Positions 18,289 through 26,627 of a stretch of DNA of 64,000 nt are shown here, in pieces. The notes below the pieces were generated by a model. The model did no database searches. It saw only the letters and a list, made by a program, of their open reading frames with translations, and was not told the origin of the DNA. A program made the translations under genes and the position numbers. The DNA is from Streptomyces sp. ML-6 (lineage in GTDB: Bacteria > Actinomycetota > Actinomycetes > Streptomycetales > Streptomycetaceae), in contig NZ_JAOTIK010000001.1 in the NCBI RefSeq assembly GCF_030116705.1, positions 3,863,001 through 3,927,000 on the forward strand, read 5' to 3'. Every line of letters begins with the position of its first letter. Positions within the stretch are counted from its first letter, which is position 1.

Positions 18289-18816
18289 TCATCGGGTCTC
18301 GATGACGACCGACTCGATCACGACGTCGTTCACCGGACGGTCCGTGCGGGGGTTGGTCCGGGTGGCGGCGATGGCGTCCACGACCTTCTTGCTCGCGTCG
18401 TTGCTGACCTCGCCGAAGATGGTGTGCTTGCCGGTCAGCCAGGCGGTCGGCGCCACGGTCACGAAGAACTGCGAGCCGTTGGTGCCCGGACCGGCGTTGG
18501 CCATGGCCAGCAGGTACGGCTTGGTGAAGGCGAGGTCGGGGTGGAACTCGTCGCCGAACTCGTACCCCGGGCCGCCGGTGCCGTTGCCCAGCGGGTCGCC
18601 GCCCTGGATCATGAAGCCGCTGATGACGCGGTGGAAGACGGTGCCGTCGTACAGCTTGTCCGTCGACGTCTTTCCGGTCGCGGGGTGCGTCCACTCCCGC
18701 TCGCCCTTGGCGAGCTCGACGAAGTTCCTGACCGTCTTGGGCGCATGGTTCGGCAGCAGCTCGATCTCGATGTCGCCCTGGTTGGTCTTCAAGGTGGCGT
18801 AAAGCTTCTCGGCCAC
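18289..18816 (-). CDS. Peptidyl-prolyl cis-trans isomerase, cyclophilin type
   Basis: 175 aa. Cyclophilin fold with FHRVISGFMIQGGDP (catalytic Arg in FHR), MANAGPGTNGSQFFVT and TGKHTIFGEV. There is no signal peptide, so it acts in the cytosol. A short insertion (EREWTHPATGKTSTDKL) in the loop before the FHR motif is usual for actinobacterial members. Monocistronic; its leader carries a tandem 14-bp repeat (18846-18873). Confidence 0.96.
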   Translation of the reverse strand: MAEKLYATLKTNQGDIEIELLPNHAPKTVRNFVELAKGEREWTHPATGKTSTDKLYDGTVFHRVISGFMIQGGDPLGNGTGGPGYEFGDEFHPDLAFTKPYLLAMANAGPGTNGSQFFVTVAPTAWLTGKHTIFGEVSNDASKKVVDAIAATRTNPRTDRPVNDVVIESVVIETR

Positions 18817-19374
18817 GATCTGCCTTCCGTAAGTCTTCGGTGACGTTCAAGCCGTCGGTTTCAAGCCGTCGGTGACGTCCCGGGGCGTCCGTGCCGTTCA
18901 CCGCACGGTCCCGACGTGCACCGTTCACCGCCCGGCCGCAGTGACGTTCCGATCCTCGCACGGACCGCCCGCCCCGGCGCCCGGCCGCCGCCGACGGTGG
19001 CGCGCACTCACCTCCCTGCCCGATTCCGCACCCGTACGGAGTCGCGGGCACGACCGGGCCTCTCCCCGGCCCCCCTCACCGCTTCCTCACTGCCGTCTCA
19101 CCGCCCCCGCACCTCCGCCTCGCCGCTTCCCCCTGCCTCGATGAATGCGGCCAAGTGCGTGACGAAGCGGCGCGGACCGGGCCGAAGCATGGCATTGTCG
19201 GCGAAAGACTCCCCTTGCACCGCATTGCCCGAAGGCATCACCAGCGACCCGGCCACCCGGGCGCCCCGAATGCCCCGGATGCCCGCCCCGCATGCCGTAC
19301 CGGAATCCGGGGGGCATGATCTCGAAATGGGTGGAAAGGCGGAGTACCCACCCGCCACCAAGGAGGAGGATCCC
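18817..19374. other. 558-bp gap with tandem 14-mer and a possible small ORF
   Basis: It separates the divergent cyclophilin and DUF5324-like genes. TTCAAGCCGTCGGT occurs twice back to back at 18846-18859 and 18860-18873, directly upstream of the cyclophilin gene. The middle is C-rich without structure. A possible leftward small ORF is listed at 19098-19256. The right end is the leader of the DUF5324-like gene, with AAGGAGGAGGA. Confidence 0.5.
19098..19256 (-). CDS. Possible 52-aa protein, unrecognised
   Basis: GTG start at 19256, or ATG at 19238 giving MPSGNAVQGESFADNAMLRP and a 46-aa product. GC3 is lower than in surrounding genes (AAT, TCT and TTC codons), which could mean a real gene of special type or non-coding DNA. 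The spacing and composition of its C-terminal half (LRPGPRRFVTHLAAFIEAG) recall small actinobacterial regulatory-type proteins, but no family is recognised. Ribosome sites are weak for both starts. Confidence 0.3.
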   Translation of the reverse strand: MAGSLVMPSGNAVQGESFADNAMLRPGPRRFVTHLAAFIEAGGSGEAEVRGR

Positions 19375-20085
19375 GTGACCCGCATCGACAGCGTGCGCGC
19401 CGCAACCGACTCGGCGAAGGACAGCGTGCAGCACGCCGCGGAAGTGGTGGTGCCCTACGCCGAAACGGCCAAGGACCAGGCCGCCCACCTCGCGCACGAG
19501 GCCCGCACCCGGCTCGCGCCGAAGGTGTCCAAGGCGGCTCAGCAGGCCCGCGTCCAGTACGACGCGCATCTCGCCCCCCGGATCGAGATGGCCCTCACCC
19601 ACGTGCCCCCCAAGGTCGACAAGGCCGGCCGGCGCGCCGTCCTGCGCACCCGCCGGGCCGCCCGCAGCGCCGCGGACTACACCGTGCCGCGCGTCGAGCA
19701 CGCGATGGCCGTCGCCCAGCCCATGGCCGAGGAGGCGACGGCCCGCAGCGCCGCCGCGCTGGCGGCCCTGCGCGGGCAGGTCACGGCGCAGGAGATCCGG
19801 AAGCTGGCCAGGAAGCACGAACGGCGGGCACGGACCGGGCGGCTCTTCAAGGGCTTCGCCGTGGCCGGCCTCGTGGCGGGCGCCGCCTACGCCGCCTGGC
19901 GGTGGTGGGACAAGCAGGCCAACCCCGACTGGCTGGTCGAGCCGCCCGCCCCCACGGAGGTCTCCGACCGGCCGCCGCTGACCTCGGTCGACGGCAGCGG
20001 CCCGGCCCCGCTCGACCCCGACGCCCGTACCGAACAGGCCGAGGACGGGGCCAACGGGAACGAGGGCCCGGACGAGCGCCGCTGA
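19375..20085 (+). CDS. DUF5324-like membrane protein
   Basis: 236 aa from the GTG at 19375, chosen for its perfect AAGGAGGAGG site; an open frame extends much further upstream without support. The N-terminal 140 residues are Ala/Arg-rich and amphipathic (repeated blocks such as AKDQAAHLAHEARTRLAPKV), followed by a basic segment and a single membrane helix at about 162-180 (GFAVAGLVAGAAYAAWRWW), then a Pro/Glu/Asp-rich tail. It resembles Streptomyces proteins grouped as DUF5324; function unknown. Monocistronic, ending before a repeat tract and the tRNA-Ala terminator. Confidence 0.8.
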   Translation: MTRIDSVRAATDSAKDSVQHAAEVVVPYAETAKDQAAHLAHEARTRLAPKVSKAAQQARVQYDAHLAPRIEMALTHVPPKVDKAGRRAVLRTRRAARSAADYTVPRVEHAMAVAQPMAEEATARSAAALAALRGQVTAQEIRKLARKHERRARTGRLFKGFAVAGLVAGAAYAAWRWWDKQANPDWLVEPPAPTEVSDRPPLTSVDGSGPAPLDPDARTEQAEDGANGNEGPDERR

Positions 20086-20130
20086 ACCGCCCTCCTGTCA
20101 CGCCGGAGCCGTACCCACCGGAGCCACGTC

Positions 20131-20185
20131 CACCGAGCCGTGTGCATCGAAGCCGTGTCCACCGGAGCCGTGTGCATCGAAGCCG
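20131..20185. repeat. Imperfect tandem repeat, about 30-bp period
   Basis: CACCGAGCCGTGTGCATCG continued by AAGCCG at 20131-20155 recurs at 20160-20185 with one extra G, flanked by further degenerate GCCGTGTCC/GGAGCC units. It lies between the DUF5324-like gene and tRNA-Ala and is non-coding. Confidence 0.6.
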
Positions 20186-20249
20186 GGGCCGCCGAAGCCG
20201 TGTCCCCAGGGCCCCGGGTTCTTGTGGACACGGCTTCGCCCCTTCGACG

Positions 20250-20294
20250 CAAAACCCCCTCCTGCCGTGTTTCCACAGGCGGGAGGGGGTTTTG
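20250..20294. terminator. Terminator between DUF5324-like gene and tRNA-Ala
   Basis: A 17-bp stem with one wobble (CAAAACCCCCTCCTGCC against GGCGGGAGGGGGTTTTG), giving an A run on one side and a T run on the other, so it works in both directions. Confidence 0.85.
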
Positions 20295-20299
20295 ACGAG

Positions 20300-20372
20300 T
20301 GGAGCCTAGGAGATTCGAACTCCTGACATCTGCCTTGCAAAGGCAGCGCTCTACCAACTGAGCTAAGGCCCC
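20300..20372 (-). tRNA. tRNA-Ala (anticodon TGC)
   Basis: 73 nt on the minus strand. Acceptor stem GGGGCCT against AGGCTCC with one G-U pair; D arm TAGCTCAGTTGGTAGAGC; anticodon loop CTTTGCAAG gives TGC; T arm AGGAGTTCGAATCTCCT; discriminator A. No encoded CCA. Confidence 0.97.
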
Positions 20373-20542
20373 GAAAACGGACAGCAGCGGACGCTTCAGC
20401 GTCCCGGTCACCGCCGCAGACCCACAGTACCGGGTACCCCCCGCATTCCTGCAAAAGGATAGGGACTCCCGGTCGGCGACCACTCTCCGTAAGATGCTCG
20501 ACGAGGTTCGCAGCAGCGAAGCCGCAGCGAAGGGGAGACGCC

Positions 20543-21091
20543 ATGGACGCAGCGCAGCAAGAGGCCACCGCAAGAGCCAGGGAACTTCAGCGCAGTTGGT
20601 ACGGGGAGCCCCTCGGCGCCCTCTTCCGTCGGCTGATAGACGACCTCGGCCTGAACCAGGCCCGGCTCGCCGCCGTCCTCGGACTGTCCGCCCCCATGCT
20701 CTCCCAGCTGATGAGCGGCCAGCGCGCGAAGATCGGCAACCCCGCGGTCGTCCAGCGCGTCCAGGCGCTCCAGGAGCTGGCCGGCCAGGTCGCGGACGGC
20801 AGCGTCAGCGCGGGCGAGGCCACCGACCGCATGGAGGAGATCAAGAAGTCCCAGGGCGGCTCCGTCCTCACCAGCACGGGTCAGACCTCCCACACCGGCG
20901 GCGCCCCCACCGTCCGGCGCGTGGTCCGCGAGATCCAGTCGTTGCTGCGATCGGTCGCGGCGGCCGGCGACATCATCGAAGCCGCCGACTCCCTCGCCCC
21001 GACCCATCCCGAACTGGCAGAGTTCCTCAGGGTCTACGGCGCGGGGCGCACCGCGGACGCGGTGGCGCACTACGAGGGACACCAGAACTAG
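20543..21091 (+). CDS. Helix-turn-helix DNA-binding protein
   Basis: 182 aa, ATG after AAGGGGAG. Residues about 30-75 form a Cro/XRE-like helix-turn-helix (LNQARLAAVLGLSAPMLSQL, then MSGQRAKIGNP). The C-terminal half (about 105-182) is helical with IIEAADSLAPTHPELAEFL and no recognised ligand domain. Target genes are unknown. It is followed 99 bp later by a membrane Ser/Thr kinase gene on the same strand, a pairing that may be functional (kinase substrate or regulator of the kinase gene). Located directly downstream of tRNA-Ala, divergently. Confidence 0.85.
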   Translation: MDAAQQEATARARELQRSWYGEPLGALFRRLIDDLGLNQARLAAVLGLSAPMLSQLMSGQRAKIGNPAVVQRVQALQELAGQVADGSVSAGEATDRMEEIKKSQGGSVLTSTGQTSHTGGAPTVRRVVREIQSLLRSVAAAGDIIEAADSLAPTHPELAEFLRVYGAGRTADAVAHYEGHQN

Positions 21092-21190
21092 GACCGTCCG
21101 CCCCGATCGGGCCGGGCATTACCGCCGGGAACCGGTCGTGGGACCGGACATCGTGGGACCGAAACGGGAACTGGGAGCGGGCACAGCGCA

Positions 21191-22603
21191 ATGGGTGAGG
21201 TCTTCGCCGGTCGGTACGAACTGATCGATCCGATCGGACGTGGTGGGGTCGGCGCCGTCTGGCGTGCCTGGGACCACCGGCGCCGCCGTTACGTGGCGGC
21301 CAAGGTCCTCCAGCAGAGCGACGCGCACACACTGCTGCGCTTCGTGCGCGAACAGGCGCTGCGGATCGAGCACCCGCACGTGCTCGCCCCGGCCAGCTGG
21401 GCCGCGGACGACGACAAGGTGCTGTTCACCATGGACCTGGTGAGCGGCGGTTCGCTGGCCCATGTCATCGGTGACTACGGGCCGTTGCCGCCCCGTTTCG
21501 TCTGCACCCTTCTCGACCAGCTGCTGTCGGGGCTGTCCACGGTGCACGCGGAGGGCGTCGTGCACCGGGACATCAAACCGGCCAACATCCTGATGGAGGC
21601 GACCGGTACCGGCCGTCCGCATCTGCGGCTGTCCGACTTCGGCATCTCCATGCGCAAGGGCGAGCCCCGCCTCACCGAGACCAACTACGTGGTGGGGACG
21701 CCCGGTTACTTCGCCCCCGAGCAGATGATGGGCGCGGAGCCCGACTTCCCCGCGGACCTGTTCGCGGTCGGGCTCGTCGCGCTGTATCTGCTCCAGGGGA
21801 AGAAGCCCGACGCCCAGGCGCTCGTCGAGCACTTCGCCGCGCACGGCACCCCGGGGGCCCCGGAAGGGATTCCCGAGCCGCTGTGGCAGGTTCTGGCGGG
21901 GCTGTTGCAGCCGGACCCGCAGGCCCGTTTCCGTACCGCGACGGGTGCGCGCAAGGCGCTGACGGCGGCGGTCGAGATGCTGCCCGAGCCCGACCCCGAG
22001 GACGAGCCCGTCGAGGTCTTCGACCAACTCGGGCCGCTGCCCGAGGGGTTCGGCCCGTCGGGACCGGTCGCCGCCCCTGCGCAGGAGCCGCAGGGCGCCC
22101 AGGGCACCCAGGGCGCACAGGGCGTGCAGGGCATACCGGGTCCGCAGGACGTCCGGTCCGCTCAGCAGGGGCCGGTGAGCGGGCAGTACCACGCCCAGCC
22201 CCCGGTCTCGATGTCGGAGACGGGCAGTTTCCACCTCCCGCCGCCCCCGCAGCAGCCCACACCGCCGCCCCAGCAGGTCCAGCAGCCCCAGCAGGTCCAG
22301 CCGGTCACGCCCTCCGCTCCGCTCCAGGCACACCCGGCTCCCCCCTACGCCTCATCCGCGTCGGAGTTCTCGCAGGCCCCCACGTCCGCCGTGCGCCAGG
22401 AGCCGGTGGCCACCCGGGCGTACACCGCAGGGCAGCCGCATGTCCCCGCGCCCGGCGCTTCCCCGCACCCCGCGGCCCCCGCGCCCACGCCCGCGCGCGC
22501 CCCGCAGAAGCGGCCGGGGCCGCCCCTGAAGGTGGCGGCCCCGATCCTGGTGGTGGCGTTGATCTGCTTCGCGGTGGGCATCTGGGCGCTGACCCAGAGC
22601 TAG
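21191..22603 (+). CDS. Membrane-anchored Ser/Thr protein kinase
   Basis: 470 aa. Kinase domain about 5-260: GRGGVGAVW glycine loop, K38 (YVAAKVL), H125RDIKPAN with D127, DFGIS at 149 and an APE motif (FAPEQ). The domain is complete and should be active. About 275-440 is a long Pro/Gln-rich linker, then one C-terminal membrane helix at about 446-467 with almost no extracellular part, so there is no PASTA or other sensor. It probably takes signals through partners. Neighbours are an HTH gene upstream and, convergently, the paired secreted membrane proteins, separated by a hairpin. Confidence 0.93.
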   Translation: MGEVFAGRYELIDPIGRGGVGAVWRAWDHRRRRYVAAKVLQQSDAHTLLRFVREQALRIEHPHVLAPASWAADDDKVLFTMDLVSGGSLAHVIGDYGPLPPRFVCTLLDQLLSGLSTVHAEGVVHRDIKPANILMEATGTGRPHLRLSDFGISMRKGEPRLTETNYVVGTPGYFAPEQMMGAEPDFPADLFAVGLVALYLLQGKKPDAQALVEHFAAHGTPGAPEGIPEPLWQVLAGLLQPDPQARFRTATGARKALTAAVEMLPEPDPEDEPVEVFDQLGPLPEGFGPSGPVAAPAQEPQGAQGTQGAQGVQGIPGPQDVRSAQQGPVSGQYHAQPPVSMSETGSFHLPPPPQQPTPPPQQVQQPQQVQPVTPSAPLQAHPAPPYASSASEFSQAPTSAVRQEPVATRAYTAGQPHVPAPGASPHPAAPAPTPARAPQKRPGPPLKVAAPILVVALICFAVGIWALTQS

Positions 22604-22607
22604 GACC

Positions 22608-22677
22608 GCGTACGAATCGGGCCGCCCTTCCCCGGCGGGTTCTTTCCCGGCGGGGCAGAGCGGCCCGGGTCGTACGC
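22608..22677. terminator. Bidirectional terminator between convergent genes
   Basis: Long imperfect inverted repeat: GCGTACGAATCGGGCCGC at 22608-22625 pairs with GCGGCCCGGGTCGTACGC at 22660-22677 (two mismatches), with inner GC-rich pairing. Confidence 0.7.
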
Positions 22678-22683
22678 AACCGG

Positions 22684-24030
22684 CTACCAGGCCTGCGGCG
22701 GCCCTCCGTACGGCGACTGCCCGTCCCCGGCCGGGCCCGCCGGTGCGGCCGGGGCGCGGCGCCGCGCCAGCAGCGTCCACACGCCGAGCCCGAGCACCAG
22801 CACCGAACCCGTACCGATCCCGGCCGCGCCGATCAGCTTCATCCGGTCGCTGCCGGCGGCCTGGGGAGTGCTCTTGCCGTCCCTCGCCATGTCCCTGTCG
22901 TCCTGCGTGACCGAGAAGGGACCGGCGTCCCCGGCGTACGGCGACTTCCCGGCCTTCCCCTCGATCTTGATCCTGAGCGTCAGCGGAATCGCCTTGTCGC
23001 CGTACGCCTTCGCGACCTTCGGGTTGAGCGTCACCGAGAGGTAGTACCAGCCGGCGAACCGCATGGCGCTGACGCTCCGGTCGGAGTCGTGGCGGTTCTC
23101 GTACGCCACGGGGGGCAGCGGGTCCAGCGACATGGACGCGGGCTTCCCGGAGTACGACAGCGGCGAGGCGGAGTCGACGTGACCGTGCGCCGGATTGTCC
23201 AGGGACATCGTGAGCGCGCCGCTGACGTACTCGTCCGAGGCGTTGTTGTTGCTCAGGTCGGCGGTGGCGAAGACCTGCTGCCCCCAGTCCACCGGAATCC
23301 GGTAGAAGAGGGTCTGCCCCGGCCGGATGCCGTCCTTCTCCTGCCACTCGCCGGTGTCCAGGCCGGTCGCGTCGTAGTAGCTGGTGCCGCCCGACCGTTT
23401 CTGCGGAGCGGCGGTGGGCGGCACGGGGGAGGCCGACGGCCAGTCGTCCGGCGCCTCGGTCGGCATCGAACCGGCCGACTTCAGCTGCGGCTCCGACGCG
23501 TAGCGCAGCTCCAGCTCCCAGGCGTCGGGGGTCGACGTCGCCTTGCTCTCCCGCTCGATCAGGACGTTGTACGTCCCGGCCTCCTGGCAGGTGTTGCCGT
23601 CCTTCTCCACGAGCCGGTGGGCGTACGCCGCGATCGGACGCGGGAACTCCGCCGACTCGAACCGCGCGTCCTCCGAACTGCACTGCAGGTCCGCGCTGTC
23701 CCGGATGCTGACCGTGATGCCGTCCCCGTAGGCGACCTGGCCGCCGCCCCCGGGCACCGCGACCGCCGAGACGTAGGCGTTCGTCTTCGCGTCGAGGTTC
23801 AGGCGGTAGTAGAGCTTCTCACCGGGCTTGATCGAACTCCGGTACACCGATCCGGGCGTCAGCGCCGGGGCCTCGGTGCTGACCTCCGCACCCTCGATCT
23901 TCTTCGCCCCGGGGTCGAAGGCGTACGCGCCGGCCTCCCCGGCCGCATACGCCTGCCCCGGCAGCGCCGCCGCCGCGCACATCGCCGCGACCGCGGCCAG
24001 CGCCACCCGGCCCCTGTTGCGCTGCCTCAT
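22684..24030 (-). CDS. Secreted membrane-anchored protein, paralogue of the vWA protein
   Basis: 448 aa. The ATG at 24030 forms a TGATG junction with the stop of the vWA gene. Signal peptide 1-29 (ALAAVAAMCAAAALPGQAYA), extracytoplasmic region to about 395, one C-terminal helix at about 399-421 (LIGAAGIGTGSVLVLGLGVW) and a short basic/Pro tail. The ectodomain is homologous to that of the vWA neighbour: PGEKLYYRLNLDA, RPGQTLFYRIPVDWGQQV, SYSGKPASM and GWYYLSVTLNPK match PGETRYYAVELDA, PAQTLWYKVPVGWGQQV, PYSGRPAVI and GDFYISVTLGAQ. It lacks the vWA domain. Function unknown; the pair probably forms one surface complex. Confidence 0.85.
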   Translation of the reverse strand: MRQRNRGRVALAAVAAMCAAAALPGQAYAAGEAGAYAFDPGAKKIEGAEVSTEAPALTPGSVYRSSIKPGEKLYYRLNLDAKTNAYVSAVAVPGGGGQVAYGDGITVSIRDSADLQCSSEDARFESAEFPRPIAAYAHRLVEKDGNTCQEAGTYNVLIERESKATSTPDAWELELRYASEPQLKSAGSMPTEAPDDWPSASPVPPTAAPQKRSGGTSYYDATGLDTGEWQEKDGIRPGQTLFYRIPVDWGQQVFATADLSNNNASDEYVSGALTMSLDNPAHGHVDSASPLSYSGKPASMSLDPLPPVAYENRHDSDRSVSAMRFAGWYYLSVTLNPKVAKAYGDKAIPLTLRIKIEGKAGKSPYAGDAGPFSVTQDDRDMARDGKSTPQAAGSDRMKLIGAAGIGTGSVLVLGLGVWTLLARRRAPAAPAGPAGDGQSPYGGPPQAW

Positions 24031-26003
24031 CACGCGCTTCCCCTCGTCGTCCGTGCGGCCCGTCCGCGACGCCCGCGCACGAACACGAACCCCACGGCCA
24101 CCACCACCGCGGCGCCCGCCCCGACAGCGGCCGCAATGCCGGTCCATCCTGCCCCGCCCGTACCACTGCTGTCTCCGACGCCGGTCGAATTGCCCTCCTT
24201 GTCCGACTTCTTAGCCGCGACGGGCGCGTTGTGCTCGGGGCCCGCCAGCTCGTCCCCGAGCACCGACACCCGCAGCACCAGCCCGATCTGCGGGTTCTCC
24301 GCGATCTCCGCGGCCTGCGCCCCCAGCGTCACCGAGATGTAGAAGTCGCCCCCGACGTGCACGGGACGGACGGCGGAGGGGGACTCGTAGCGATTGGTCC
24401 AGGCGACCGGCACGCCTCCCATCCGGATCACCGCGGGACGCCCGCTGTACGGCGTCGTCGGGCTGAACTCGCCGCCCCCGGGGACCGGGAACCGGGCGGG
24501 CGTGAACAGCCGGCTCGCCCCGTACGAGTGCGTGGCGGCCACCCGCCCCACCGTGGGCTCGTTCCCGAACTCCACGTCGTAGCGCACCTGCTGGCCCCAG
24601 CCGACCGGGACCTTGTACCAGAGGGTCTGGGCCGGAAGGATGCGGTCGCGCCACACGCCCCGGCCGATCCTCCTCGCGTCGTTGAAGCCGGTTCCGCCCC
24701 GCACGTCCTCGGGCTCGCCGGTGGGCAGCACGGCGTCCTCGCCGCCCCTGCCGTACTCCGGCCGCGACTGGGCGGGGGTGACCCCCTTCCGCAGCGGCGC
24801 CTCCACCCCGTGGACGATTTCGAGCGGCCAACGCGCGGCGTCCGGGTTCTTCCCGCTCTCACCGCCCTTACCGCTCTTCCGCTCGACCTCCAGCCAGTAC
24901 CGGCCGGCCCGGTCGCAGGTTCCCTCTCCCTTCTCCGAAGGGATACGGGCCACCGCCGAGGTCAGCGGGGTCGCCCCCTCGTCCGGCTGCCGGAAGTACG
25001 CGCTCTCCGACTGGCAGAAGCCGCCGGCGTCGTGCACGACGGCGGTGCGCAGGCCGTCGAAGGTGGCGACGGCCGTTCCGGGCTGCGGCACCGCCGTCGC
25101 CGAGAAGTTCGCCGTCGAGACGGCGTCCAGCTCGACGGCGTAGTACCGCGTCTCGCCCGGACCGATGGTGTCCAGGTACTGCCCGGGGGCGAGGGCGGGC
25201 GCCGCCTCCCGGGTCGCCGTCCCCTCGATCCGCTCGCCCCGCAACCGGTAGCCGTCCGCGGAGAGTTGCGCCGCCCGCTGCAGCTGCCGGGCCAGGGCGT
25301 CCGCGTCCGGGGCGTCGTAGTAGCGGCCGTTGCCCGCGGCCGCGACGCATTCGAGCTGTTCGCGGGCGGCGCCCCTCACCTGGAAGCCCACCGTGTCGAT
25401 CCGCAGCCCGACCCCCTCCTTGCCGAGCCGCTCGGCGACCTCGCAGGGGTCCGGCGCACCGCAGTTGTCCTCGCCGTCGGAGACCAGCAGGATCGTGCGG
25501 GTGCCGACGGCCCCGTCCGAGGGCCGGGGAAGGTCCTCTGCGGCCTTCTGCAGCGACAGGCCGATGGGGGTGTCCCCCTTGGGCCGCACGGCCGCCACGG
25601 CCCGCTTCACGGCCGCCCGGTCGAGTGCGCGCACCGGTCGCACGAGCCTGGTGTCCGTACAGCCGCGGGCCCGGTCGGCGCCGTACACCCGCAGTCCGGT
25701 CGGATATCCGTCGAGGAGGCCGTCGACGACGGTGCCGACGGCCTCGCGGGCGCTCTCCATCCGGGTGCGCCCCGTGCCGTCGTCGTCCGCCATGGAGCCG
25801 GACGAGTCGAGGACCATGACCAGACTGCCCGACGGGTCGCCGGTACCGGTCCCGGACGCCTCCGGGGCCGCGAACGCACCGCCCGCGGATGCGGCCGCGA
25901 CCGGCGGCGCCCCCGCTCCCAGGGCGAGCAGCACCGCCCCGGTCCACACCCCCGCGACCGCGCCGCGACGACGGCGCCCCCTCGACCGGTCCCATGTCTC
26001 CAC
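24030..26003 (-). CDS. Secreted von Willebrand A domain protein, membrane-anchored
   Basis: 657 aa; GTG start with GAGGGGG upstream. Signal sequence about 14-40; vWA domain about 58-245 with an intact MIDAS: D66SSGS70, the GDTPIG threonine and VSDGEDN aspartate. Several cysteines (CTDT, NCGAPDPCE, LECV) could form disulfides outside the cell. A large ectodomain shared with the downstream paralogue follows (about 270-600), then one C-terminal helix at about 620-642 and a basic tail. vWA domains bind protein ligands through a divalent metal, so an adhesion or complex-assembly role is inferred. Transcribed first; the downstream gene starts at its stop codon. Confidence 0.88.
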   Translation of the reverse strand: METWDRSRGRRRRGAVAGVWTGAVLLALGAGAPPVAAASAGGAFAAPEASGTGTGDPSGSLVMVLDSSGSMADDDGTGRTRMESAREAVGTVVDGLLDGYPTGLRVYGADRARGCTDTRLVRPVRALDRAAVKRAVAAVRPKGDTPIGLSLQKAAEDLPRPSDGAVGTRTILLVSDGEDNCGAPDPCEVAERLGKEGVGLRIDTVGFQVRGAAREQLECVAAAGNGRYYDAPDADALARQLQRAAQLSADGYRLRGERIEGTATREAAPALAPGQYLDTIGPGETRYYAVELDAVSTANFSATAVPQPGTAVATFDGLRTAVVHDAGGFCQSESAYFRQPDEGATPLTSAVARIPSEKGEGTCDRAGRYWLEVERKSGKGGESGKNPDAARWPLEIVHGVEAPLRKGVTPAQSRPEYGRGGEDAVLPTGEPEDVRGGTGFNDARRIGRGVWRDRILPAQTLWYKVPVGWGQQVRYDVEFGNEPTVGRVAATHSYGASRLFTPARFPVPGGGEFSPTTPYSGRPAVIRMGGVPVAWTNRYESPSAVRPVHVGGDFYISVTLGAQAAEIAENPQIGLVLRVSVLGDELAGPEHNAPVAAKKSDKEGNSTGVGDSSGTGGAGWTGIAAAVGAGAAVVVAVGFVFVRGRRGRAARTTRGSA

Positions 26004-26108
26004 CCCGTGCCCCCTCGCCCGAAAACCCAGCTGTTTTGCTCAAGCAACTTATTGATTTGCGCAGGCGAACTCAAGAACACGGGCGTCACGGTCCCGCAAC
26101 AGCACGAA

Positions 26109-26133
26109 GCCCCGGCCGCTCAGCGACCGGGGC
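26109..26133 (-). terminator. Terminator after the DLW-type small gene
   Basis: GCCCCGGCCGCT pairs with AGCGACCGGGGC (one wobble), 23 bp after the stop of the 44-aa gene. Confidence 0.65.
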
Positions 26134-26155
26134 CCGCAATCAGGCTGTTCTTGTC

Positions 26156-26290
26156 TCACACACCCGAACCTGCGGGCACGGAGTCAGTCGCCTCCGTCCA
26201 CAGATCCTGCTCGGCGCGATCCGCCTGGATCTGGCGGTACACGAGGAGCCCGCCGATGGCGGCCAGTGCGACCAGGAGAAGCTTCTTCAC
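26156..26290 (-). CDS. DLW-39 family small membrane protein, 44 aa
   Basis: GTG start at 26290, opening VKKLLLVALAAIGGLLVYRQ; ribosome site GAGG precedes it. One N-terminal membrane helix (about 3-19), then a charged QADRAEQDLW segment holding the DLW triplet at 29-31. It matches the tiny actinobacterial family named DLW-39, conserved near gyrA. The tail here is a few residues longer than the 39 that named the family. Function unknown. Confidence 0.85.
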   Translation of the reverse strand: MKKLLLVALAAIGGLLVYRQIQADRAEQDLWTEATDSVPAGSGV

Positions 26291-26627
26291 CGCGCGACCT
26301 CGTCTTTCCTTGACGTAGGGGACTTCTGCCGCCCGACTATACACACCGACCGATATCAACCGGTGACCTGCCCGCGGCCCAACCGGTGCCTCCGGGAAAG
26401 CGATCTTCCGGGGACCGCCCGCCCCGCGGAGACCCCGCCGACACCCTCGCCGACACCCCGACGGACCGCCTCCTGCGGCCCGTCGGGTGTTCGCACGGGC
26501 CGGTTGAACCATACGAGTGGTGTTCATCTGAAGATCCGCGCATCGGTGGCGTGGGTCCGGGAAATCGCAGGCCACATACACATCATCGGAAAGGCAAGCA
26601 AACCGGACCACCCGAAAGTGAGGGGCC
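26291..26627. promoter_or_regulatory. 337-bp divergent spacer
   Basis: Upstream region shared by the leftward 44-aa gene and the rightward Thr/Asn-rich protein gene. It should hold both promoters. No operator-like palindrome or other structure is evident beyond the GTGAGGGG ribosome site at the right end. Confidence 0.5.
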
